Of a stretch of 64,000 nt of DNA, positions 26,612 to 33,468 are shown one piece after another. Position 1 is the stretch's first letter, and every line of letters begins with the position of its first letter. This DNA comes from Micromonospora sp. CCTCC AA 2012012 (GTDB taxonomy: Bacteria; Actinomycetota; Actinomycetes; Mycobacteriales; Micromonosporaceae). The notes below the pieces were generated by a model. The model had not been told where the DNA came from and ran no database searches. It saw only the letters and a list, made by a program, of their open reading frames with translations. The translations under genes were made by a program, and so were the position numbers. The stretch lies in NCBI RefSeq assembly GCF_040499845.1, contig NZ_CP159342.1, positions 682,001 through 746,000 on the forward strand, given 5' to 3'.

Positions 26612-27249
26612 CCCGGGAACCTCGTGGTGTCGTACGTCCCGACCGTCCAGCTCCGGCCACCGCCCCAGTCGAAGGTGGTCGTCGTGCTGTGTGCCATGGA
26701 CCAGACGACGCCGATGCCGGTGGGGACGAACTCGATGCCGTAGCCGTGCTGCACGCAGTTCCCCTTCTCCCGGATGTTGGTGAAGCTGACGCTGGTTCCC
26801 CCCGCCGTGACGTTGATCGTCCCCGACGAGGTCGACGGGTTGACGGTGAAGCCGAACCCGACGGTGCTGAAGGTGAAGGTGTCGATCTGGGTCACCTTCA
26901 CCGGGACGTTGTTGGTGATGCCGTATCCGCTGCACGAGGAGGAGTTCCCGCTGACGAAGATCCGGCCGACGTTGTTGGTGACCGCCTGCTTCTTGTAGCT
27001 GACCTTGTCACCGAGGTTCACCCAGGCGAAGTAGGGGTCGATGTCGTACAGCTCCCGGTCGCCGCGGAGCCAGGTCTCGCAGTTGCGCCACCCGTCGGTT
27101 CCCTGGGAGCCGCAGGAGATGCCGTACTCGGCCCGGGCGGGTGCGGCGGGCAGGACCGTGGAGGCGACCGCGGCGAGGGCGGCGACCACCGCGAGCAGGG
27201 CCGTGAGTGGACGGCCGCGTGGTGACCACCGGAGCAGAGAACCGATCAT
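26605..27249 (-). CDS. Secreted protein of unknown function
   Basis: A 214-residue protein with a Sec/Tat-like signal peptide: basic start (LLRWSPRGRPL), hydrophobic core and a cleavage site near residue 40 (ARA before EYGISCG). The mature part is rich in Thr, Ser, Gly and Val, with four cysteines that could form two disulfides, and looks like an all-beta domain. I recognise no family. It ends inside the convergent LysR gene. The start is an ATG at MIGSLL. It could be a surface or exoenzyme-associated protein. Confidence 0.75.
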   Translation of the reverse strand: MIGSLLRWSPRGRPLTALLAVVAALAAVASTVLPAAPARAEYGISCGSQGTDGWRNCETWLRGDRELYDIDPYFAWVNLGDKVSYKKQAVTNNVGRIFVSGNSSSCSGYGITNNVPVKVTQIDTFTFSTVGFGFTVNPSTSSGTINVTAGGTSVSFTNIREKGNCVQHGYGIEFVPTGIGVVWSMAHSTTTTFDWGGGRSWTVGTYDTTRFPGY

Positions 27250-27455
27250 GGTAGGACCTTTCTCGCCGTACCCGAGGCTTTTCGGGTAGAGGAACGGGTG
27301 GTCCCAGGATCAGACAGCCGACAGAGCGAGAGAAATCAATACTTCATGGGGTGTCATAAGCCGCCGCTATAGGTGAACCGCTCCCGATCTCGTGCTCACC
27401 CGGGCGCATCGGAGAGGTGACGGTAGGGTTCGAGGTCGGAGCGGAAGGAGCAGCC

Positions 27456-28112
27456 GTGGTCGACGTACAGCACTGGCTCTCCGCGCTGCCGCCGGGCGTC
27501 GTCTATCTCCTCGTCGCCGCGGTGATCGGCGTGGAGAGCATGGGCGTGCCGCTGCCCGGCGAGATCGTCCTGGTCAGCTCCGCCCTGCTCGCCGCCACCG
27601 GCGTCGTCGAACCGCACTGGGTCGCCACCGCCGCCGCAGCCGGCGCGATCATCGGCGACTCCATCGGGTACGCCATCGGACGGCGGGGCGGTCGCCCACT
27701 GCTGGCCCGGCTGGGCCGGCGCTTCCCCCGACATCTCGGCCCCGGGCAACTCGCCCGTGCCGAGCAGAGCTTCGCCCGGCACGGCGTCTGGGCGGTCTTC
27801 TTCGGCCGCTTCGTGGCACTGCTGCGGATCCTCGCCGGCCCGCTCGCCGGCGCGCTGCACGTCCCGTACCGCCGCTTCCTGCTGGCCAACGCGGCCGGCG
27901 GCCTGGTGTGGGCCTTCGCCACCACCTACCTGCTCTTCAGCGTGGGCCGGGCGGCCGAGCACTGGCTCAAGGACATCTCCTGGGCCGGCCTCGCCCTGGC
28001 CGTCGTCGCCGGGCTGGTCAGCACCTGGTGGCTGCGCCGCCGGGCCCGCCACCTCGATGAGCCCGAGGCCGCCGACGCGGCCGAGCCGGTGAAGGCCGGC
28101 ACCGACCGCTGA
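27456..28112 (+). CDS. DedA-family membrane protein
   Basis: A 218-residue SNARE-associated/DedA (DUF3 type) membrane protein. The family motif GVPLPGEIVLVSSALLA and the signature FFGRFVALLRILAGPLAG are present, with four to five membrane helices. DedA proteins are linked to lipid scrambling and undecaprenyl phosphate recycling. GTG at 27456 was preferred because GGAAGGAG lies 5 bases upstream; an ATG-less extension to 27417 lacks a site. A hairpin terminator follows. Confidence 0.92.
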   Translation: MVDVQHWLSALPPGVVYLLVAAVIGVESMGVPLPGEIVLVSSALLAATGVVEPHWVATAAAAGAIIGDSIGYAIGRRGGRPLLARLGRRFPRHLGPGQLARAEQSFARHGVWAVFFGRFVALLRILAGPLAGALHVPYRRFLLANAAGGLVWAFATTYLLFSVGRAAEHWLKDISWAGLALAVVAGLVSTWWLRRRARHLDEPEAADAAEPVKAGTDR

Positions 28113-28141
28113 CCTCCCGGCCTGCCCTGGTCGACGGACGA

Positions 28142-28178
28142 CGAAAGGGCCGCCCCCGTGGTGGGGACGGCCCTTTCG
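28142..28178. terminator. Bidirectional hairpin terminator
   Basis: CGAAAGGGCCG pairs with CGGCCCTTTCG around a CCCC/GGGG inner stem. It is between the convergent DedA and C39-like genes; the T-rich ends (CCCTTTCGGTT) favour termination of the + strand. Confidence 0.8.
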
Positions 28179-28189
28179 GTTGTCGCCGG

Positions 28190-28849
28190 TCAGGAGGCGG
28201 TGTAGCCGCGGGTGGCGATCCAATCGGCGAGGTTGTCGACGCTGATCCGGTAGGAGGCCTGGTCCGGGTTGGCGGAGTCGGCGATCGTCACGGTCTTCCC
28301 ACCGTCGCGGTACCCGACGACGCTGATGTAGTGCCCGCCCTCGAAGGAGTGGGTGACACCGTCGGTGTCGGTGGCGGTGCCGGCGATGTTGGCCACCACG
28401 GCCCGGCCCTCGTCCACGGTGCGGACGATGTCGGCGCGCAGCTTCTCGGTCTGGGCGTCGTCGGCCTTCGGCGTCTTGATCTCGACGCTGTGGTAGACGT
28501 CCTTACCGGTCTCCTTGTTCAGCACCGGGGTGATGTCGTTGACGCTGTTGGTGCCGTTCTCGGTGGTGCCCATCTCCTTGGCCATGGCGTCCACGTCGAT
28601 GGCCTTGCCCTGGACGGAGAGGGCGTTACGCGTGGCGGCGGGGCCGCAGTAGTAGAAGTTGGGCTGCGCCTCGTAGCGCACGTTCAGCTCGCGCTCGCCG
28701 TGGCCCTTGCGGTCGGTGGTGACCTGCGCGGTCCGGCCGGTCTCGGCGGGCGACGCGTGGGCGGCGATGGCGGGGCCGGCGATGCCACCGGCGGTGGCGG
28801 CGATACCGGCAGCGGTCAGGACGGTCTTGCGCAGCAGAGTGGTAGCCAT
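28190..28849 (-). CDS. Secreted C39-like (papain-fold) protein
   Basis: A 219-residue exported protein. It has a signal peptide of about 30 residues (TTLLRKTVLTAAGIAATAG, with cleavage after AIAAHA), then a C39-like peptidase fold. The Cys is in NFYYCGPAATRNAL, the His in GGHYISVVGY and the Asp in VTIADSANPD, so the catalytic triad appears intact. It may cleave peptides or amides outside the cell; the target is unknown. The start was placed at MATTLL; longer frames upstream have no signal-like N-terminus. A repeat-rich gap precedes it. Confidence 0.85.
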   Translation of the reverse strand: MATTLLRKTVLTAAGIAATAGGIAGPAIAAHASPAETGRTAQVTTDRKGHGERELNVRYEAQPNFYYCGPAATRNALSVQGKAIDVDAMAKEMGTTENGTNSVNDITPVLNKETGKDVYHSVEIKTPKADDAQTEKLRADIVRTVDEGRAVVANIAGTATDTDGVTHSFEGGHYISVVGYRDGGKTVTIADSANPDQASYRISVDNLADWIATRGYTAS

Positions 28850-28978
28850 GATCAGATCACGCCTTCCATTCGGGGGTGTGCGGCACACACGTCGACGCAC
28901 CGGGGGGTGCGCGGGGTGCCGCGAAAAAGGGGGGAAAGTCTTTGGGGGTGTCCGGCGGTCGTGGTCGACCTGCTCGGT

Positions 28979-29160
28979 GGCCCGGGGGTGTAACGACCGG
29001 CGGCGGGGAGTCATTCCCCCGGCCTGGCCGGTGGGGACCCGGTGTTCGCGGCCCGGGGATGTAACGACCGGCGGCGGGGAGTCATTCCCCCGGCCTCGCC
29101 GGTGGGGACCCGGTGTTCGCGGCCCGGGGATGTAACGACGGCCGGTGGCCGGTCATTCCC
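28979..29160. repeat. 71-bp tandem repeat, two full copies and a diverging third
   Basis: Copies start at 28979, 29050 and 29121. The first two match at 69 of 71 positions; the third agrees for about 20 bases and then diverges. Each unit holds TAACGACCGGCGG and GGGGAGTCATTCCCC, a small dyad. Weaker relatives appear near 29213 and 29405. The whole gap 28850-29613 holds no convincing gene. Confidence 0.85.
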
Positions 29161-29613
29161 GACCGGCGGTCGTCGGCTCGGGGGCCGGGATGCCGCGCGG
29201 TCTGCCATGTTCAACGACCCCACCCCCGGCATGATTCCGCCCGACGGGTGGCCCCGACCACGGACATCCACCCCTCAACCTCGCACCGCGCCATGATGTC
29301 TTCGCCACGCCGCCGCAGCCGGCCCCAACCACGCCGGAAACCGGACAATCCGCGCACACCGCCCCACCATGCCGTCGGGTCCGGCGCGGGAGTGCGGTGG
29401 GTGGAACGTCATGGACCTCATCCCGGTCGGGAAACCTCCATCACGTTCCACCGATGCCACACGGCCCCCGGACGGCGGCCTCCCACGGCGGCGCAGGAGC
29501 GTGCTCGATCCGGGCAACAGCGGGTCGAACGGCGTGGGATGCCACTCGATCCAGGATCCCGCGCGATCTCGGGCGGCGGACGCGCCGGCGGACGGTCTGC
29601 GACGATGCCGGGC

Positions 29614-29991
29614 ATGGAGATCTGGGACAACCCGGCCTGTTCCAAGTGCGCCGGCGCGCGGAGCAGCCTCGACGAGGCGCGGGTGCCGTACCGGCTGCGG
29701 GCGTATCTGGTGGAGCCGCCGAGCGCGGCCGAGCTGACCGAGGTGCTGCGGCGGCTCGACGCCCGCGCGTGGGACATCTGCCGCACGGGGGAGCCGGCGG
29801 CGGTCGCCCTCGGCCTGGCCGGCTGGGGGCGGGACGACGCCGACGAGCCGCGCTGGATCGCGGCGATGGTGGCGCACCCGGAGCTGATCCAACGCCCGAT
29901 CCTGCTGCTCGACGACGGTGGCGCGCTCGTCGGGCGTACCCCGGAGTCGCTGGCGGAGGCGGTGCGCCGCGCGGCCCGCGACGGCGGGTGA
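29614..29991 (+). CDS. ArsC/Spx-like thioredoxin-fold protein
   Basis: A 125-residue protein of the arsenate reductase (ArsC)/Spx fold. The N-terminal redox motif is NPACSKCAG (CxxC), followed by VPYRLRAYLVEPPSAAEL and a C-terminal ELIQRPILLLDDGGALVGR. Family members reduce arsenate or act as redox sensors; neighbouring genes give no hint of arsenic resistance. The start was placed at MEIWDNP, the usual N-terminus; an ATG three codons upstream is possible. No ribosome-binding site is seen. Confidence 0.85.
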   Translation: MEIWDNPACSKCAGARSSLDEARVPYRLRAYLVEPPSAAELTEVLRRLDARAWDICRTGEPAAVALGLAGWGRDDADEPRWIAAMVAHPELIQRPILLLDDGGALVGRTPESLAEAVRRAARDGG

Positions 29992-30007
29992 GCGGCGCGG
30001 CGCCGGG

Positions 30008-30199
30008 TCAGGCCCGGTCGTCGGCCGGGCTGGGACTCCCGGCGGCCTTCGCGTGCCGCTCGCGCAGCCGGTCCCGGATCTCCTCCGGGGTGTACGCGCG
30101 GCGCCGCCGCTCCGCCCGGGCGATGACCACACCGGACGCCGCGACGCCGGCCAGGCCGGCCAGCCCGAGCACCTTCCACCACCGCACACGTTGCCGCAT
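30008..30199 (-). CDS. Small single-pass membrane protein
   Basis: A 63-residue protein with one membrane helix near residues 8-26 (WWKVLGLAGLAGVAASGVVIA), flanked by basic residues, and a highly charged C-terminal tail (RAERRRRAYTPEEIRDRLRERH). It probably has a cytoplasmic tail; function unknown. It is divergent from the papain-like gene with only 19 bp between the starts. Similar short proteins occur across Micromonosporaceae, as far as I recall. Confidence 0.65.
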   Translation of the reverse strand: MRQRVRWWKVLGLAGLAGVAASGVVIARAERRRRAYTPEEIRDRLRERHAKAAGSPSPADDRA

Positions 30200-30218
30200 C
30201 CGCTTAGGGTAGTCCCTC

Positions 30219-30881
30219 ATGAGCATCAGCCTGGACGAGGCCGTGGAGCTGACCCGGACCGGCGACGTGTGGGTGTTCCGGGGGCGCAGCGTGCCGGACC
30301 GCGCGATCCAGTTCACCACCAACAGCCCGGTCAACCACGTGGGCATGGCCGTGGTGCTGGACGACATGCCACCGCTGATGTGGCACGCCGAGCTGGGCCG
30401 GTCCCTGCCGGACCTGTGGACCGGCACCCACCAGCGCGGGGTGCAGCTGCACGACCTGCGCGACGCGGTCTGCGTCTGGGCCAACCGGTACGGCCAGCGC
30501 GCCTGGCTGCGCCAGCTCGAACCGTCGGCCGACGCGCCGATGGAGGAGGCGGTGCTGCGGACCGTGGCCCGGCTCGACGGCACCCCGTTCCCCTCCACCG
30601 CGCAGCTCGCCTGGCGCTGGGCCCGGGGGCGGGTGCCGACCGTGCGGCGTCGTACGTCGTCCACCTCGGAGGGTGGGGGCGTGTCGGTGCGGGACCGGGC
30701 GCTGGAGACCGCGTACTGCGCCGAGGTGGTGGCGGTGACCTACGAGGCGATGGGGCTGCTGCCGGCCGGCCGGCGTCCCAACTGGTACGACCCGGGACGC
30801 TTCTGGAGCGGCGACGATCTGGACCTGCGGGACGGCGCGCGGCTGGGTGAGGAGATCGAGGTGCGCATCCCGCCTCGCTGA
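30219..30881 (+). CDS. Permuted papain-fold (YiiX/NlpC-P60-like) protein
   Basis: A 220-residue protein of the circularly permuted papain fold. The conserved His lies first (VNHVGMAVV, H40), followed much later by the Cys in TAYCAEVVAVTYEAMG, near residue 168. Such enzymes are amidases, peptidases or lipid-acyl hydrolases. The substrate is unknown. No signal peptide is visible. The ATG start is 19 bp from the divergent small membrane protein. Confidence 0.78.
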   Translation: MSISLDEAVELTRTGDVWVFRGRSVPDRAIQFTTNSPVNHVGMAVVLDDMPPLMWHAELGRSLPDLWTGTHQRGVQLHDLRDAVCVWANRYGQRAWLRQLEPSADAPMEEAVLRTVARLDGTPFPSTAQLAWRWARGRVPTVRRRTSSTSEGGGVSVRDRALETAYCAEVVAVTYEAMGLLPAGRRPNWYDPGRFWSGDDLDLRDGARLGEEIEVRIPPR

Positions 30882-30921
30882 GCAGGTTTGCTGAGGTGGC
30901 CGCGGGGCTATTGAGTGCGGC

Positions 30922-31311
30922 GTGAAGGCTTCCACGGATTTCGACACGCTGACCGAGTTCTTCGACCGGTACGGCGTGGCGCTCACCGTCGGCGACGTGC
31001 CCGCCATCGCCGGCTGCTACGCCCTGCCCGGTCTGGTGGTCGCCGACACCTACAGCTTCTCGTTCACCTCGCCGGCCGCCGTGGCCCTCTCCTTCGTCGG
31101 CGCCGCCCCGGACTACCAGGAGCGGGAACTGATCGCGGCGAACGCCCTGATCGAGGACGTGCAGCCGGTCTCCGCGCTGCTCACCGAGGTGGCCGTCCGG
31201 TGGGAGTTCCTGGACAGCCAGGGGCAGGCCGTGCCGGGGGAGCGCTACCGCTACCTGCTGCGCAGCACCGACGACGGCCCGGCCATCTGCACCGTCATCC
31301 GTACGGCCTGA
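30922..31311 (+). CDS. SnoaL/NTF2-like protein
   Basis: A 129-residue protein of the NTF2-like (SnoaL-type) cone fold. The N-terminal helices FDTLTEFFDRYGVALTVGDVPAIAGCYALPGLV and the C-terminal strands VRWEFLDSQGQ and RYRYLLRSTDD are typical. Members bind or convert small molecules, but no catalytic residues can be assigned. The GTG start lies 40 bp downstream of the papain-like gene. It converges with a broken acetyltransferase gene. Confidence 0.78.
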   Translation: MKASTDFDTLTEFFDRYGVALTVGDVPAIAGCYALPGLVVADTYSFSFTSPAAVALSFVGAAPDYQERELIAANALIEDVQPVSALLTEVAVRWEFLDSQGQAVPGERYRYLLRSTDDGPAICTVIRTA

Positions 31312-31315
31312 CCGA

Positions 31316-31696
31316 TCACCCGCCGCGACGCCACGCCGTCCGTGTCGCCGGCGCCCAGGGCGGTCTCGTCGCCGAACGACCGGGCCAACGGCCGCGCCGC
31401 CCGAAGCAGCTCCGTCGCGTGCCCCGTCGTCGGGCACCGGCCCGGCCCTCGTACCCGAGACGGCCGACAACCTCGTCCAGGCCCGGGGCGAGCCGGTGCC
31501 GAAGGACGATCCTGCCCAGGCTCTCGTCGTCCCCGGCCCGCCAGCGGGTGGTGCTCGGCACCCAGCCCTCCGCAGGCGACGTCGCCTGCGTCCACAGCTC
31601 GGTGACGGGGCGGGCGAAGCCCTCGACGGTGTGCTCGGCCATCGCGGCGAGGAAGCTGGTGTGTACCCGTTCGGTGGGCGGGATCAGCAGGGCCAT
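31316..31696 (-). pseudogene. GNAT acetyltransferase remnant, frameshifted and truncated
   Basis: The N-terminus reads MALLIPPTERVHTSFLAAMAE, then WVPSTTRWRAGDDESLGRIVLRHRL, matching a common GNAT family. After RRRG the frame shifts at a run of four G (31422-31425); restoring one G gives HATELLRAARPL, the expected acetyl-CoA loop, and then SRRVI. The family's last 25-30 residues are missing because the gene ends at the convergent SnoaL gene. It is either decayed or a sequencing error at the run; the truncation favours decay. Confidence 0.7.
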
Positions 31697-31840
31697 GGTC
31701 GTGAGTAGACCCGAAGCGTCCCCCGGCGACCAGCCGTTTTCCGTGGGCCACCGACGGACGGCCGGATCATCCGGGGCCGGCTGTGCTGGCCGCCCCGGGC
31801 TGGCTACGCTGGCGCGTCGGCGGTGGCGGAGGGGGACCTG

Positions 31841-32512
31841 ATGAGCGTCCGGCATGACGAACGGACCGGCTCGTCGTCGTTGTCGAGGATGGTGACCTCG
31901 GCGCCGTGGCTCGTGGTGGTGCTCGGCGTGGGTCTGCTGGCCACCCTGCTGGTGTTCGCGCTGCTGTCCCTGCGTTCGCCGCAGCCGCAGGCGATGCCGG
32001 AGCCCGCGCCGCCGATCTACCTGCCGCTCGCCCCGCCGACCACGTCCGCCGCGCCGAGCGACGCCCCGCTGGTGGCCGTGGACACCACCGGTTCGGCGAC
32101 GTCGTCGCCCAGCGTGAGCCCCTCGGCGCGACCGTCCGGGTCGGTGCGGCCGTCGGTCTCGGCCCGGCCCGCGTCCGGTGTGCCGCTCTCCGGCACGGTG
32201 ACCGCCCGTTACCAGGCCACCAGCAGCGACCGGACCTCGTTCACCGCGCGGCTGACCGTGGCCAACGGGTCGGCCCGTGCCCAGGAGTGGCGGGTGGAGC
32301 TGCTCTTCACCGGCAACGTCAAGAGCATCCAGGCGTCCTCGGCGTCCGGGGTGTCGGTCACCTCGCAGGGCAACGGGTGGTACGTGCTGCGCGGCACCGG
32401 TCCGCTCGGATCGGGGGAGAGTGCGATCGTGGAGATGAGCTTCAGCCGTACCGGCAGTGGCGACCGGCCGGGTCAGTGCACCGTCAACGGGTCGGACTGC
32501 GCCCTCGGCTGA
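31841..32512 (+). CDS. Membrane-anchored CBM2-like protein (first of pair)
   Basis: A 223-residue protein. It has a short cytoplasmic start, a single membrane helix near 20-42 (SAPWLVVVLGVGLLATLLVFALL), a Pro/Ser/Thr-rich linker of about 80 residues, and a C-terminal domain of about 100 residues resembling carbohydrate-binding module 2 (FTARLTVANGSARAQEWRVELLF, ending CTVNGSDCALG). The surface tryptophans needed for cellulose binding are largely absent. A GGAGGGGGA ribosome-binding site precedes the ATG. TACGCT at 31805 is a plausible -10 box. It forms a tandem pair with the next gene. Confidence 0.78.
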   Translation: MSVRHDERTGSSSLSRMVTSAPWLVVVLGVGLLATLLVFALLSLRSPQPQAMPEPAPPIYLPLAPPTTSAAPSDAPLVAVDTTGSATSSPSVSPSARPSGSVRPSVSARPASGVPLSGTVTARYQATSSDRTSFTARLTVANGSARAQEWRVELLFTGNVKSIQASSASGVSVTSQGNGWYVLRGTGPLGSGESAIVEMSFSRTGSGDRPGQCTVNGSDCALG

Positions 32513-32597
32513 CCCGGTGGTCCGCTGCCGGGTCGGGCACTTTCCGACATTGCCGTCGATCGCTACGCTCACCGGACGGGACCGACAGGGGAGGGGC

Positions 32598-33299
32598 ATG
32601 TCCGGCACTCGCCGCAAACGACCGTTGCCCGGTGCCAGCACCGCCATCGCCTCGTCGCCCTGGGTCGTGGTCTCCATCGGCGTGATCGTGATGGTGGTGC
32701 TGCTGATCGTCGCGCTGGGCGCGGCCCGGGGGCGGCGGCCCTTCGACGCCCAGCCGGGCCCGCCGCCGGCGACCGTGCCGCTGCCCGACCTGCCGTCGCC
32801 CACCCCGTCGCGGGTCGACCCGACGGTGACCGCGCCGGTCGTGCCGGGGCTGTCGCCGCGGTCGACCGTCCTGCCGAGTGCCGTCGCGCCGACGGCCGGC
32901 CCGTCCGGGTCGTCGGGGGGTGGCGCGGGGAGCGGACGCCCCACCCCGGCTCCCGCGCCGTCGTCCGCCGCCCCGCCGCCCTCCCCGGTCACCGGCCGGT
33001 ACGCGGTGGTGGACACCTTCGACGGCGGCTTCATCGGCGAGGTGCGGATCAGCAACGCCGACTCGACCGCCCGGGGTTGGACGGTGCGCCTGGTCTTTCC
33101 CACCGGGCGTCTGGTCACCTCCTGGGTGGAGGGTGCGGAGCAGGGGCGGGCCAGTGTCTCCGGCGAGGTCTTCACGTACACCAGCGGGGTCGACCTGGCG
33201 GCCGGGGCGTCAGTGCCGTTGCGCTTCCACTTCGAGGCCACCGGCACCACCCGGCCCGCCGGGTGCACGGTCGACGACGCCCCCTGTTCCGGGCTCTGA
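32598..33299 (+). CDS. Membrane-anchored CBM2-like protein (second of pair)
   Basis: A 233-residue paralog of the preceding protein with the same layout: a membrane helix near 20-42 (SSPWVVVSIGVIVMVVLLIVAL), a Pro/Ser/Gly-rich linker, and a CBM2-like domain with GGFIGEVRISNADSTARGWTVRL, LVTSWVEGAEQG and CTVDDAPCSGL. One tryptophan in the binding face (TSWVEG) is retained, so weak glycan binding is possible. The ATG has GGGGAGGGG just upstream, and TACGCT at 32564 serves as -10 candidate. No catalytic domain is attached. Confidence 0.78.
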   Translation: MSGTRRKRPLPGASTAIASSPWVVVSIGVIVMVVLLIVALGAARGRRPFDAQPGPPPATVPLPDLPSPTPSRVDPTVTAPVVPGLSPRSTVLPSAVAPTAGPSGSSGGGAGSGRPTPAPAPSSAAPPPSPVTGRYAVVDTFDGGFIGEVRISNADSTARGWTVRLVFPTGRLVTSWVEGAEQGRASVSGEVFTYTSGVDLAAGASVPLRFHFEATGTTRPAGCTVDDAPCSGL

Positions 33300-33396
33300 C
33301 CGCGTCGTCGGGACCCGCCCGATCACCCTCGGCGACCGTCGCGGTGCGGGCGATGACGGCAGGTTTCGCAAGCCGGCTGCTTTGTTGCGACTTGGT

Positions 33397-33435
33397 TTGC
33401 AAGGTATTGCAGAATGTTTCGGCAAGAGCTAGCGT
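33397..33435 (+). promoter_or_regulatory. Amylopullulanase promoter with TTGCA repeats
   Basis: TTGCAG (33407-33412) and TAGCGT (33430-33435) are 17 bp apart, a good -35/-10 pair. TTGCAAGGTATTGCAG carries two TTGCA units 10 bp apart, the second forming the -35 box. Actinomycete maltose/starch repressors (MalR type) bind TTGCAA-containing sites, so this may be a repressor site. This identification is inference. Confidence 0.55.
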
Positions 33436-33468
33436 GCGGGCGAATCAGCGACCAGAGGAAGGCCGTCG

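Noticed and set aside
28979..29160. Tandem repeats as a CRISPR array
   Set aside because: Units are contiguous 71-bp repeats with no variable spacers and no cas genes nearby.
29113..29613. N-terminal extension of the ArsC-like protein through the repeat region
   Set aside because: The extension is Arg/Pro/His-rich without domain features; the thioredoxin fold starts at MEIWDNP.
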